DNA from: HXMU1420-13 sp965249965
GTDB lineage: Bacteria; Bacteroidota; Rhodothermia; Balneolales; Balneolaceae
NCBI GenBank assembly: GCA_965249965.1
Contig: OZ252262.1
Coordinates: 3,038,001-3,102,000, forward strand
DNA length: 64,000 bases
Direction of reading: 5' to 3'
Under the pieces are notes generated by a model. It was not told where the DNA came from. It saw nothing but the letters and a program-made list of their open reading frames with translations, and ran no database searches. Shown in pieces: positions 28,841 to 38,323 of the stretch. A program made the translations under genes and the position numbers. The stretch's first letter is position 1, and each line of letters begins with the position of its first letter.

Positions 28841-29638
28841 ATGCGGACATCCATTCTTAACATTTTATGCTTTCTGATTTCTCTAGTTGTATTGGTGTGG
28901 GGTGCTTTGCTTGTTACTGGATTTACACAATACGACTTAATTCCCAGTAGATTTTCGTTTTTAAATCTTCCAAGCCTGGCAATCGTTTTTGGCGGGATCA
29001 CAGCGAGCGTTTTTATTAGTTATCCATTTAACAGTGTCTTAAAAGCGTTATTGGAAAGCACCAAACTATTTTCTTATAGCACGATTACTCCCGATTTATT
29101 AGAACAGGATGTGCAAAGAATTATGGATTGGCAAAAAATGATAAAACAAGACCGATTCTCTGCTATTTCTCAGCTAAGTGAAGATTACTCCAATCAATTT
29201 GAAGGGTATTTGTTTTCCGTGTTAGACACCAACTATTCAACCGAAGATTTACGTGAACTTGGAGAAATTAATATCGAAGAAAATTATACCCGCCAGCAGC
29301 TTGTAAATCAGATAATATCGAGCATGGGAAAAACATCACCTGTATTTGGCATGCTTGGCACGCTCTTTGGGTTGATTGTAATTCTATCTGGTTTTAGTGA
29401 GGTAGAATCTCTACTTACAGGTTTGGGTGCTGCACTTATGACCACTCTTTATGGGATTTTGATTGGTAATTTCGTCTTTACGCCCATGGCCAAGAAAATG
29501 AATAATGTTGCTTCGATGCGCTATTTTCGTGAAAAATTGATTTTAGAAGGGATCATACTAATCGAAGAGAATAAGTCTGCCTTACAGGTATACGACCGAT
29601 TACAGGCGCATATGCGAAGAAATAAGAACATGATTTAA
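28841..29638 (+). CDS. MotA-like stator (ion channel) subunit
   Basis: A 265-residue inner-membrane protein of MotA length. Helices at about 8-28 and 43-64 are followed by a cytoplasmic domain (65-160) and two further helices. Conserved MotA features: GKTSPVFGMLGTLFGLI (Pro167, equivalent to E. coli Pro173) and ALMTTLYGILIGNFVFTPMA (Pro215, equivalent to Pro222). Charged residues around Arg105 and Glu114 lie where MotA has the FliG-contacting Arg90 and Glu98. With MotB it should form an ion-conducting stator acting on a FliG-like surface. It starts 5 bases after the TPR lipoprotein gene. ExbB/TolQ/GldL relatives are less likely given the four-helix layout and the linked FliG domain. Confidence 0.9.
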   Translation: MRTSILNILCFLISLVVLVWGALLVTGFTQYDLIPSRFSFLNLPSLAIVFGGITASVFISYPFNSVLKALLESTKLFSYSTITPDLLEQDVQRIMDWQKMIKQDRFSAISQLSEDYSNQFEGYLFSVLDTNYSTEDLRELGEINIEENYTRQQLVNQIISSMGKTSPVFGMLGTLFGLIVILSGFSEVESLLTGLGAALMTTLYGILIGNFVFTPMAKKMNNVASMRYFREKLILEGIILIEENKSALQVYDRLQAHMRRNKNMI

Positions 29639-29648
29639 TTCATGTATC

Positions 29649-31475
29649 GTGAAGAAGAAGAAAAACATAATTCTAACACGTTCGCTCTTTCCATTACAAG
29701 AATTTGAGGAAGATGATGAAAATAGCTGGCAAGTTAGCTATTTAGACATCATTACCATTGTACTGGGTTTTCTGATCATATTACTTTCTGTTTCACAGAT
29801 AACTAAATCTGAGTTTACCTCGCTTTCTTCGATTTTTGGTAAACTAGCAGATGAATCTGAGTTCATAACAACACCAATTGGCAATATTCAAGATGAACTG
29901 GTTGAAATGCTTGAACCGGAAATTACAGCCGGAAATCTTGAAATTATTCGTGATTTAAATGATTTACGTATTCGTTTCAAAAGTGATGATTTATATAATT
30001 CCGGAGAAGCAAAATTACAACCAAGTGCAGAATACCTTTTAGATAGAGTTCTAATTGCAATGCAAATGACAAGCTACAACGATTTTAATATCGATGTGGA
30101 AGGTCATACCGATAATACTCCAATTGCTTCAATTCAATATCCTTCGAATTGGGAATTGTCCACAGCAAGAGCTGCAAATGTTGTTAAGTACTTCAATGAC
30201 TTAGGAATTCCTGCAAAGCGTCTAAAAGCGTCTGGTTATGCAGACTCGCGTCCAGTAATTGAATATGATTCGCTAGGCTTTCCTTTTGCAGCTAACAAAG
30301 AAAAGAACCGAAGAGTTGTACTTCGGTTATACTATTCTACTGATAATTTGATAGAAGAACGCCGAGAAGATGCTATCGTTGAGGATGTATTAACTTCAGA
30401 ATCATTGGAAGGCTCAATTCCTGAAATCACAACTATAGATCCGCCAGAAAGTGATGAAAATGTACTTGTTCTAGCTGATCAACCGGCCATGGTAACTTTA
30501 CTTGAAAGAAACCGAATTGAAGAAGCAAGGCGAGAAGAACAAAATCGCCAACAACAGGAAACCAATGAACTAATTGCAGAAGTTGAACAAAAAAATATCC
30601 CAAATAACCAAGAACTTATACCTGAGCCTGAACCTGTAAATGAAATACCAGAACCTGTAGTATCTACCCCACCTGCTTCAACTCCAGCGATAGCTTCTAT
30701 GAATTTGCCTTCAACATTGAGAGTTGATGCACGATGTCAGTTTTCAGTACAAATTGGAGAGTTTGAAGCATTACAAACTGCGTTTCAGCAGGCTGCCCGA
30801 GTTGAATCAGCCTTATCTTCCTCTGTGATTTTAACTTACAATAACAATGAATATTCTGTACGGACAGAACCAATTTCTTCTTTTAGAGATGCCCGGACTG
30901 AACAAAATAGAGTTGCTGAGCAATTAAATAATACTGACGTTACACTCTTACATCAGTGCTACAACAATACATTCAATCGTCCCAAGCCGGTTAGGTACTT
31001 AATACAATTTGGAGCTTATCAGAGCAGATCGAATGCCATTGATTATACCATTGAGTTAATGAATCAGTTTGGAGTTCAGGCGTATATGAATCGTGTTTCT
31101 GACACTTATAATGTATTAACCGGACCATATACCTCAAGAAGCGAAGTTCTGTCTCGCCTTCAAGCTTTTAGGTCGCAAAATATTTCTTCAAACTTGTTTA
31201 TTCGTCATCAACCGGAAACTGTTTTTAATTACAAATATGCTTATCAAATTGAGATAGACACATTTTCGGACAGGATTTCAGCTGAAAATCTCGCAAATCA
31301 GGTACAAACCACTAGCAATATCACCACACGAGTTGAAGAATTAAATGCAGGAATTTTTTCTGTATTAACGGGACAATCAAACAGTTTTGATGAGACGCAA
31401 CGAGCTTTCAACAGGCTTAGAACATCCGGTATAGCAGAAAATCCGGTAATATTTATCCTTGAATCTTCATTATAA
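29649..31475 (+). CDS. MotB-like stator subunit with OmpA domain and three SPOR repeats
   Basis: A 608-residue protein with a GTG start at 29649; the nearby ATG at 29642 is out of frame. The N-terminus is cytoplasmic and acidic, then one helix (31-50, YLDIITIVLGFLIILLSVS) carries Asp33, the equivalent of the ion-carrying Asp32 of E. coli MotB. An OmpA/MotB peptidoglycan-binding domain covers about 105-230 (VEGHTDNTP, ELSTARAANVVKYF, NRRVVLRL). A long Gln/Glu/Pro linker follows (230-360), then three SPOR-like repeats (361-435, 440-515, 530-605; e.g. YLIQFGAYQSRSNAI). Ordinary MotB is about 300 residues and has no SPOR domains. The protein should anchor the stator to the cell wall. Confidence 0.9.
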   Translation: MKKKKNIILTRSLFPLQEFEEDDENSWQVSYLDIITIVLGFLIILLSVSQITKSEFTSLSSIFGKLADESEFITTPIGNIQDELVEMLEPEITAGNLEIIRDLNDLRIRFKSDDLYNSGEAKLQPSAEYLLDRVLIAMQMTSYNDFNIDVEGHTDNTPIASIQYPSNWELSTARAANVVKYFNDLGIPAKRLKASGYADSRPVIEYDSLGFPFAANKEKNRRVVLRLYYSTDNLIEERREDAIVEDVLTSESLEGSIPEITTIDPPESDENVLVLADQPAMVTLLERNRIEEARREEQNRQQQETNELIAEVEQKNIPNNQELIPEPEPVNEIPEPVVSTPPASTPAIASMNLPSTLRVDARCQFSVQIGEFEALQTAFQQAARVESALSSSVILTYNNNEYSVRTEPISSFRDARTEQNRVAEQLNNTDVTLLHQCYNNTFNRPKPVRYLIQFGAYQSRSNAIDYTIELMNQFGVQAYMNRVSDTYNVLTGPYTSRSEVLSRLQAFRSQNISSNLFIRHQPETVFNYKYAYQIEIDTFSDRISAENLANQVQTTSNITTRVEELNAGIFSVLTGQSNSFDETQRAFNRLRTSGIAENPVIFILESSL

Positions 31476-31506
31476 AAAAGCCCGATACTCTTTCAAGATC
31501 GGGCTT
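31473..31506 (-). terminator. Intrinsic terminator at the end of pdhABC
   Basis: AAGCCCGAT (31478-31486) and ATCGGGCTT (31498-31506) form a 9-bp stem. Read on the - strand it is followed by a U run (A tract 31473-31479), so it terminates pdhC transcripts. It also lies 3 bases past the motB-like stop and may end that operon as well, though no good T tract follows on +. Confidence 0.78.
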
Positions 31507-31535
31507 AGCATTTCATTCCTATCTCAAAGTTGTTT

Positions 31536-32783
31536 TTATAACAACATCGATAAAGGATTCTCAATTAAGTTTCTAACAGTATTTAAGAATTCTGCAGCCT
31601 TAGCACCGTCAACAACTCGGTGGTCACTCGACAAAGTTACCTTCATGCGTTTTCCAGGCACAATTTCACCATTCTCTATCACAGGAATATCTCTGATTGC
31701 CCCAACTGCTAAAATACATGCGTTAGGTGGATTGATAATGGCAGTAAACTCCTCGATACCAAACATCCCCAAATTACTAATGGTAAAAGTACTTCCTTCC
31801 ATTTGATCTGGCTGTAACTTTCGATCCTTTGCAAGTCCGGCTAGCTCTTTAGTTTCTGCAGAAATCTCAGCTAATCCTTTCTTGTCAACATGATTGATTA
31901 CCGGAGTCATTAGTCCCTCATCAATAGCCACAGCTACGGCGATATTTACATCTCCATGTTGCATGATAATATCATCCAACCAGGAACTATTAATTGCAGG
32001 ATGTCGTGTTAGAGCAATTGCACAAGCTTTCACAACAATATCATTAAAGCTTATGCGAACCTCGTTGGCTTCATTCATGGCTTTACGCGCTGAAAATGCA
32101 GCCTTCATGTCTATGTCAATAGTTTCGTAGAAATGTGGATTTGTAAATTTACTCTCCGATAATCGACGAGCAATCACTTTTCGCATCTGTGAAACTTTAA
32201 TTTCTTTGCTTTCTAAGCTTTCGAAAGTACGTTTTGGAGTACTTGGAGCAGGCGATGACGCAGCAGGTTTAGTGAGTCCACCACCTGGGGTAAATGATTC
32301 AACATCTTTCTTAATAATTCGTCCTTCCGGACCAGATCCATTTACTGAAGCTAGGTCAATGCCTTTATCAGCAGCAATTTTCTTAGCCAATGGTGATGCC
32401 TTCACTCTACCATCTTCTGAAGTTGATTCAACCACAACTTGTTTTGATGGTGCCTCATCAGCAGTTTCTTCTTTGGCTGGTTTTTCGGTTGTATTTTCAG
32501 ATTCGGAAGATCCATCCTCTGATAATAAATCAGAGATATCTTCACCGGCTTCACCAATTACAGCGATAATACCGCCTAACGGTACGGCATCGCCTTCGCC
32601 CGGAACAATTTTTAAGATTGTGCCCCCATCGAACACTTCTACATCCATAGTTGCTTTATCTGTTTCCACTTCAGCGATGATATCGCCAGCCTCTACGGTG
32701 TCTCCTTCTTTCACATTCCATTTAGCAATTACCCCTTCTTCCATGGTATCGCTAAGTTTGGGCATTTCAATTTTAATAGCCAT
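31536..32783 (-). CDS. pdhC: Pyruvate dehydrogenase E2, dihydrolipoamide acetyltransferase
   Basis: A 415-residue protein. The single N-terminal lipoyl domain (1-78) has the lipoylated Lys in ETDKATMD. An acidic/Ala-rich linker is followed by the E3/E1-binding domain (about 128-165; VKASPLAKKIAADKGIDL, GSGPEGRI) and the catalytic acyltransferase domain ending SDHRVVDGA with the active-site His. It transfers acetyl from E1 to CoA in the pyruvate dehydrogenase complex. It is third in the pdhABC operon, 23 bases after pdhB. Substrate assignment (pyruvate rather than branched-chain oxoacids) is from overall similarity and is likely but not certain. Confidence 0.93.
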   Translation of the reverse strand: MAIKIEMPKLSDTMEEGVIAKWNVKEGDTVEAGDIIAEVETDKATMDVEVFDGGTILKIVPGEGDAVPLGGIIAVIGEAGEDISDLLSEDGSSESENTTEKPAKEETADEAPSKQVVVESTSEDGRVKASPLAKKIAADKGIDLASVNGSGPEGRIIKKDVESFTPGGGLTKPAASSPAPSTPKRTFESLESKEIKVSQMRKVIARRLSESKFTNPHFYETIDIDMKAAFSARKAMNEANEVRISFNDIVVKACAIALTRHPAINSSWLDDIIMQHGDVNIAVAVAIDEGLMTPVINHVDKKGLAEISAETKELAGLAKDRKLQPDQMEGSTFTISNLGMFGIEEFTAIINPPNACILAVGAIRDIPVIENGEIVPGKRMKVTLSSDHRVVDGAKAAEFLNTVRNLIENPLSMLL

Positions 32784-32806
32784 AGTGAGTGATTTTTAAA
32801 AGTGAT

Positions 32807-33790
32807 TTATGTTCGATATGTAACTTGATTGACTGCGTCGATCACATCCTTTGGACTTGGGAACCACGCATCGAATAATTTCTTAGAAAATGGTGCATTT
32901 ACATCAGGTAAACAAACTCGTTGTACGGGTGCATCTAGATAGTCAAATGCTTCTCGCTGGATCAAAAACCCAACTTCTGCTGCTAATCCACCAAATGGAT
33001 GGGCCTCATCAACCAACACACAGCGGTTTGTCTTCTTAATGGATTCAATGATCAATGGAAGATCCAAAGGCTTCACAGTTCGTGGATCAATTATCTCACA
33101 TTCAATTCCATCTTTGGCTAATTGTGCAGCAGCCTGAACTGCCACATGATACATTTTTCCGTGCGCAACTAAAGTAACATCGTTGCCTTCGCGTTTAATC
33201 TTACCTTTTCCAATTGGAATGATGAAATCATCTGTGTCCGGCACTTCGCCTTTCATTCCATACATTTGCTCAGATTCCATGAAAACAACAGGATTGTTAT
33301 CACGTATTGCTGATTTCAATAAGCCTTTTGCATCGCCAGGTTCCGAAGGATAAATAACTTTTAATCCCGGAAAGTGTGCATACATTGAGTCGTACGAAAC
33401 TGAGTGAGTGGCCCCTAATTGACCTGCTGAGGCATTTGGCCCGCGAAAAACAATGGCGCAATCAATTTGGCCACCTGTCATGTACTTCACTTTAGTTGCG
33501 TGATTAATGATCTGATCAGCGGCTAATACAGCAAAATTAAACGTCATGAACTCCACTATAGGCCGTAATCCGCGCATAGCAGCACCTACTCCTAACCCGG
33601 CAAAGCCTAGCTCAGAAATAGGAGTGTCAATCACTCGCTTAAAACCGTATTTATCTAGTAAACCCTCGGTTACTTTATACGCTCCGTTATATTCGGCAAC
33701 TTCTTCACCCATGACGAACACACGCTCATCACGATCCATTTCTTCGTCAATTGCCTCTTTTAATGCTTCTCTAAATTGTAATTCTGCCAT
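32807..33790 (-). CDS. pdhB: Pyruvate dehydrogenase E1 component, beta subunit
   Basis: A 327-residue transketolase-like subunit (EALKEAIDEEMDRDERVFVMGEEVAEYNGAYKVTEGL in the PYR domain, with the TPP-activating Glu in the MGEEV segment). The C-terminal transketolase domain has EIIDPRTVKPLD and VDEAHPFGGLAAEV. With PdhA it decarboxylates pyruvate using TPP and acetylates the lipoyl group of PdhC. Normal length. It lies 14 bases after pdhA in the same operon. Confidence 0.94.
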   Translation of the reverse strand: MAELQFREALKEAIDEEMDRDERVFVMGEEVAEYNGAYKVTEGLLDKYGFKRVIDTPISELGFAGLGVGAAMRGLRPIVEFMTFNFAVLAADQIINHATKVKYMTGGQIDCAIVFRGPNASAGQLGATHSVSYDSMYAHFPGLKVIYPSEPGDAKGLLKSAIRDNNPVVFMESEQMYGMKGEVPDTDDFIIPIGKGKIKREGNDVTLVAHGKMYHVAVQAAAQLAKDGIECEIIDPRTVKPLDLPLIIESIKKTNRCVLVDEAHPFGGLAAEVGFLIQREAFDYLDAPVQRVCLPDVNAPFSKKLFDAWFPSPKDVIDAVNQVTYRT

Positions 33791-33804
33791 TTCTATGGAT
33801 GATT

Positions 33805-34905
33805 TTAAACGTGGAAGTATGGGTTTTCTTCATCGAACATATCTTCGTACATCTCATGTTCTTCTGGGAATGGAGATTCATCCGCAAACTTCACAGCGTC
33901 AAGAACTTCCTGCTCTACTTTGTCTTCAATTTCTTTCAATGCCTCTTCGGTGGTTATCTTGTTTGAAGTCATATAACTCTTCAATCGTAGAATTGGATCA
34001 ATTCTCTGATATTCTTCTAATTCCTCTTTTGTACGATATTTTTGAGGATCAGACATGGAGTGACCACGATATCGATATGTTCTAATTTCTACAAACCACG
34101 GCTCAGAATTTTCGCGAACATCATCTGCAATTTCTTTCATTTTCTCATAAACCGAGAAAACATCCATTCCATTGATAACTGCACTTTTCATATCATACCC
34201 TTTTGCACGATCTACAATCTCAGCAACGGTATGTCTGGCAGCGGCTGTTCCCATCGAATATCCATTGTTTTCGACAACAAACACGGCCGGTAGCTTCCAT
34301 AATTGAGCCAGATTTAAAGTCTCGTGAAGTGCCCCCTGATCAACAGCTCCATCACCGAAAAAACACACCGAAATATTTCCAGTTTGGTTGTACTTGTTGG
34401 CGAAAGCAAGTCCCGCGTTTATTGGAATATGACCTCCAACAATCCCGTATCCTCCCCAAAAATGTTCTTTAGCATTCGCAAAGTGCATTGAACCACCCTT
34501 TCCGCGGGATGATCCGGTTGCTTTACCGAACAACTCAGCCATTCCTTCATTTGGGGTAATACCTCTTACGAGTCCCCAGCCATGATCCCGATATGCGGTG
34601 ATGATATCATCTTTTGGAATCAAAGCGAAAGCAGTACCTGTTGAAATTGCTTCCTGACCAATATAAAGGTGCAAGAAGCCACCGAACTTACCCTTTTGAT
34701 ATTGTTGCATTGAACGCTCTTCGAATCTGCGTTGCAAATACATCTGCTCATACATTTCAAGCAATTGATCTTCGGATAAACCTAAATCTTTATGCTTTTT
34801 CTTGGTTGCAGGTGGGAGATCCACTCCTTTTTGAACTGCCCCATGAGTAACCTCACCGATTCCGGTTGGAGCAAATGTTATTTCTTCGCTTTTCTTTTTG
34901 GCCAT
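33805..34905 (-). CDS. pdhA: Pyruvate dehydrogenase E1 component, alpha subunit
   Basis: A 366-residue protein with the thiamine diphosphate motif GDGAVDQGALHETLNLA...ENNGYSMGT (about 172-210) and the conserved loop YRGHSMSDPQKYR. The N-terminal 35 residues, Lys-rich, form an extension before the usual ELLEMYEQMYLQRRFEE start of the fold. First gene of pdhABC; partner of PdhB in the E1 heterotetramer. The leader contains an imperfect dyad. Confidence 0.94.
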   Translation of the reverse strand: MAKKKSEEITFAPTGIGEVTHGAVQKGVDLPPATKKKHKDLGLSEDQLLEMYEQMYLQRRFEERSMQQYQKGKFGGFLHLYIGQEAISTGTAFALIPKDDIITAYRDHGWGLVRGITPNEGMAELFGKATGSSRGKGGSMHFANAKEHFWGGYGIVGGHIPINAGLAFANKYNQTGNISVCFFGDGAVDQGALHETLNLAQLWKLPAVFVVENNGYSMGTAAARHTVAEIVDRAKGYDMKSAVINGMDVFSVYEKMKEIADDVRENSEPWFVEIRTYRYRGHSMSDPQKYRTKEELEEYQRIDPILRLKSYMTSNKITTEEALKEIEDKVEQEVLDAVKFADESPFPEEHEMYEDMFDEENPYFHV

Positions 34906-34924
34906 ACTTTTTTTGTTGAAATGT

Positions 34925-34944
34925 CCGTCCCAATTTTGGGGCGG
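34925..34944 (-). promoter_or_regulatory. Imperfect dyad in the pdhA leader
   Basis: CCGTCCCAATTTTGGGGCGG is a near-palindrome 20 bases upstream of the pdhA start, in the 89-base gap after alaS. The location suits an operator or RNA element; no regulator is identifiable. Confidence 0.22.
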
Positions 34945-34994
34945 GAATATATCAAAATTTTAGCAGAATTCGTGATTGGGAATGTTATAACACA

Positions 34995-37658
34995 TCAAAC
35001 TGATTCTGCAATGATTTCATTTACTGAATCGAGTGCATCATTTAATTTTTCCGGATTCTTACCACCGGCAGTCGCCAGGTTTGGTTGACCGCCACCTCCA
35101 CCGCCAACAAGCCGTCCTAATTTTCCAACCAGAACGCCGGCTTTTAGTCCTTTTTCTTTGATAAGATCTTCTGTCACCGCAACCATCAAAAACACCTTTC
35201 CGGATTCTTCATTTTTTGAACCAAGTACAATCACTGTACTTTTTTCGGTTTTTTGGAGTCCATCATACCCAAGTTGCTTAAGGGTATTAACATCTGCACC
35301 GGAAATCTCACCCTTCACAATTGAAACTCCATTTGTAGTGACTGCACTACTTAAAAGTTGATCCAATTTTGCACCAGAGTTTGCCATACTTAGTTTCTCG
35401 AGCTCTTTTTCAAGTGCTTTCTTTTCATCCATTAGCTTTTGGATGTTTGAAACAGGATCGTTGGTTTGCCCAAATAAAGACTTTATATCAGAAACTACCT
35501 GCTTTTCATTTCTGAGTATTTCATCCGCTGCTTTTCCACATACTGCCTCAATCCTGCGAATACCTGCAGCCACTGAACTCTCATGAATAAAACGGAAATA
35601 TCCGATTTCACCTGAAGCGCCTACATGCGTTCCACCACATAGCTCAACTGAATATTCTTCATCAAAAGTGATTACACGCACAAAATCTCCATACTTTTCT
35701 CCAAAAAGCATCATTGCCCCATTTTGTTTGGCTTCATCTATGGGAACATTCCGTTCCTCAAGTAACGGGATGTTTTCCTGAATTTTAGCATTTACTTCCG
35801 CTTCAACAGCATCCAGCTCGTCTTTTGTCATAGCTTCGTAATGAGAAAAGTCAAAACGAAGATGTTCGTCATTCACCAAAGAACCTTTTTGAGCCACATG
35901 ATCGCCTAGCACATTTCTAAGGGCGGCATGAGCTAAATGCGTTGCTGAGTGATGCTTCTGAATCTCTAAGCGCTTACTTAAATCAATTCTCGCAGTCCAA
36001 ATCCCACTCAAATCATCTGGCAAATTATTAGTGTAATGAATATTGGCATCGGTGCCTTTTTGTACATCGATTACCTGGATGAATTCACTTCCATTAGTTA
36101 ACAAGCCTGTATCGGCAACCTGACCACCACTTTCTGCATAAAATGGAGTTTTATCTAAAGTAAACGCAAACCGCTCACCCTCGCTGCGAAAAGCCAGAAT
36201 TTGTGCATTAGTCTCGAACTCATCATAGCCAACAAATTGGGATTCCTGCTCTTCAATAAGGGGCTGCCATTTATTTATTTTACTTTGATCTACTGAAAAT
36301 TTCCCGGCTGCACGAGCTCGTTCTTTTTGTTCCTGCATCAATTCTACAAAACCAGCTTCATCAACTTCCACACCTTTTTCTCGTGCCATCAATTCAGTCA
36401 AATCGATTGGAAAACCGTACGTATCATGGAGCTTAAAAGCATCTTTACCGGATAAACGCGCAGAGCCTTTGATCATCTGCTCAAAAATCGAAATTCCCTG
36501 GCCAAGGGTTTTTAAAAAACTCTTTTCTTCGGCATATACAACATTGGTGATATATTCTTGCTGCGCTTCAATTTCTGGAAAAACATCTTTGAATTGATTG
36601 GCTAAAACATCAACCAACTGATACATGAATGGTTTTTTAAAACCTAATTTATCCCATCCATAACGGATTGCTCTGCGTTGAATTCGACGTATCACGTATC
36701 CACGTCCATCATTCCCGGGAGAAGCTCCATCAGCAATTGAAAATGAGACAGCGCGTATATGATCGGCAATAACGCGCATTGCAATATCTTTTTCTTCGTT
36801 CTGACCATATTTTAAACCGGCTAAATCGGCTATTTTATTTAACAATGGGGTAAAAACATCTGAATCGTAGTTAGACATTTTTCCTTGCAAAACGGCACAT
36901 ACTCGTTCAAATCCCATGCCAGTATCCACATGTTTAGCCGGGAGTGTTTCAAGACTTCCATCTGCCTGTCGATTGAATTGAATAAATACAAGATTCCAAA
37001 TCTCTATTACCCGGGGATCATCCATGTTAACTAACGAAGCGCCGTCTAGTTTTTCTCTATCTTCGATTGGGCGCAAATCAATATGCAGTTCAGAACATGG
37101 GCCACAAGGTCCTGTATCACCCATTTCCCAAAAATTATCCTTCTTATCAAATTTTAGGATGTGATCATGGGGAATATTGGTCTCTGATTTCCAAAGCTCG
37201 ATTGCTTCATCATCAACAGGTAGTCCATCAGCTTTATCACCGGCAAATACGGTTGCATATAATCGGTCTGGGTCCATTCCCCACTTATTCACCAATAATT
37301 CCCAGGCCCAACCTATTGCATCTTTTTTGAAATAATCTCCAAACGACCAATTACCTAACATCTCAAATAAAGTGTGGTGATAGGTATCATGACCCACTTC
37401 TTCCAGATCGTTATGCTTACCACTCACTCGGATACATTTTTGGGTATCTGCAGCTCTACTCCAGTTTTTACCTTCGTGTTTAAGCTGATTTTCTTCTCCT
37501 AAAAAAATTGGCTTAAATTGATTCATACCCGCATTCGTAAATAATAACGTTGGGTCGTCTTTTGGTACAACCGGAGCGCTTTTTACGATGGCATGCTCTT
37601 TCTCTGCAAAGAATTCTAGAAATTCATTTCGTATTTGAGAAGAAGTCTTCAGCGACAT
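34995..37658 (-). CDS. alaS: Alanyl-tRNA synthetase
   Basis: An 887-residue protein, the normal length. The class II catalytic core occupies the N-terminal half (TNAGMNQFKPIFLGE; motif 2 region near DTYHHTLFEMLGNWSFGDYF). The editing domain has the zinc motif HHSATHLAHAAL and, downstream, CGGTHVGASGEIG. The C-terminal DHHA1/oligomerisation region ends with GGGGGQPNLATAGG. It charges tRNA-Ala and hydrolyses mischarged Ser/Gly-tRNA. It is transcribed ahead of pdhABC, with an 89-base gap. Confidence 0.97.
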   Translation of the reverse strand: MSLKTSSQIRNEFLEFFAEKEHAIVKSAPVVPKDDPTLLFTNAGMNQFKPIFLGEENQLKHEGKNWSRAADTQKCIRVSGKHNDLEEVGHDTYHHTLFEMLGNWSFGDYFKKDAIGWAWELLVNKWGMDPDRLYATVFAGDKADGLPVDDEAIELWKSETNIPHDHILKFDKKDNFWEMGDTGPCGPCSELHIDLRPIEDREKLDGASLVNMDDPRVIEIWNLVFIQFNRQADGSLETLPAKHVDTGMGFERVCAVLQGKMSNYDSDVFTPLLNKIADLAGLKYGQNEEKDIAMRVIADHIRAVSFSIADGASPGNDGRGYVIRRIQRRAIRYGWDKLGFKKPFMYQLVDVLANQFKDVFPEIEAQQEYITNVVYAEEKSFLKTLGQGISIFEQMIKGSARLSGKDAFKLHDTYGFPIDLTELMAREKGVEVDEAGFVELMQEQKERARAAGKFSVDQSKINKWQPLIEEQESQFVGYDEFETNAQILAFRSEGERFAFTLDKTPFYAESGGQVADTGLLTNGSEFIQVIDVQKGTDANIHYTNNLPDDLSGIWTARIDLSKRLEIQKHHSATHLAHAALRNVLGDHVAQKGSLVNDEHLRFDFSHYEAMTKDELDAVEAEVNAKIQENIPLLEERNVPIDEAKQNGAMMLFGEKYGDFVRVITFDEEYSVELCGGTHVGASGEIGYFRFIHESSVAAGIRRIEAVCGKAADEILRNEKQVVSDIKSLFGQTNDPVSNIQKLMDEKKALEKELEKLSMANSGAKLDQLLSSAVTTNGVSIVKGEISGADVNTLKQLGYDGLQKTEKSTVIVLGSKNEESGKVFLMVAVTEDLIKEKGLKAGVLVGKLGRLVGGGGGGQPNLATAGGKNPEKLNDALDSVNEIIAESV

Positions 37659-37747
37659 TACAATCCTTTGAATATTTAGTCATAATTTAGGGGCAGGAAG
37701 ATAGAAAAATTCCATCTCTAACTCATGTAAATCACAAACCAGCATTT

Positions 37748-38323
37748 ATGAAAGCCATCTTAAATTACTTTATCCGAGGCCTGTTAATTGTATTTCCTGT
37801 AGGTGCAACCATTTATCTCACCATTATTTCAATAGGTTGGGTAAATACTGCTTTCAATAGCCTGTTATTTGGATGGATAGATTATGAGATTCCCGGAATT
37901 GGAATAGTCACTGGATTTATTCTCATTTCGATAATTGGATATATTTTCACACGGGCATTTATTAAACCAGTTCTAAATTTCTTCGAGCGGTTAATTACAA
38001 GAACCCCGTTAGTAAGCATCATTTATACCTCACTTAAAGATCTAACCGAAGCTTTCGTTGGCGAGAAAAAGAAATTTAACAAACCAGTGAAAGTTCAGTT
38101 TAATAAATCTGGCTTAGTTCGCTTTGGCTTTATAACACAAGAAAATTTAGCAAATTTTGGTCTGCTCGATGAAGTAGCAGTTTACTGTCCTCATTCCTAC
38201 AATTTTTCTGGAAATCTATATATAGTTCCAAAAAGTACTATTACTACATTAGATGTAGAACCGGCTGATTTTATGCGATTTATTGTCTCGGGTGGAGTAA
38301 CTGGTTCTTCAAAAAAAGTCTAG
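37748..38323 (+). CDS. DUF502 family inner-membrane protein
   Basis: A 191-residue protein with two N-terminal hydrophobic helices (about 8-28 and 45-68) and the family pattern LLIVFPVGATIYLT, IPGIGIVTGFILI and TRTPLVSIIYTSLKDLTEAF, typical of DUF502. Function is unknown in the family. It is divergent from alaS and convergent with the reductase gene; the two stop codons share the palindrome CTAG at 38320-38323. Confidence 0.88.
   Translation: MKAILNYFIRGLLIVFPVGATIYLTIISIGWVNTAFNSLLFGWIDYEIPGIGIVTGFILISIIGYIFTRAFIKPVLNFFERLITRTPLVSIIYTSLKDLTEAFVGEKKKFNKPVKVQFNKSGLVRFGFITQENLANFGLLDEVAVYCPHSYNFSGNLYIVPKSTITTLDVEPADFMRFIVSGGVTGSSKKV

Noticed and set aside
28841..31475. The MotA/MotB-like pair as part of a Zorya phage-defence system
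   Set aside because: Zorya pairs ZorA/ZorB with ZorC/ZorD (helicase/nuclease) genes; none is here, and the neighbours are pilus and FliG-type genes.
32206..32799. 197-codon frame opposite pdhC, and the 179-codon frame at 33546-34085 opposite pdhB/pdhA
   Set aside because: The other strand encodes well-conserved pyruvate dehydrogenase subunits; the antisense frames have no start context or known motifs.
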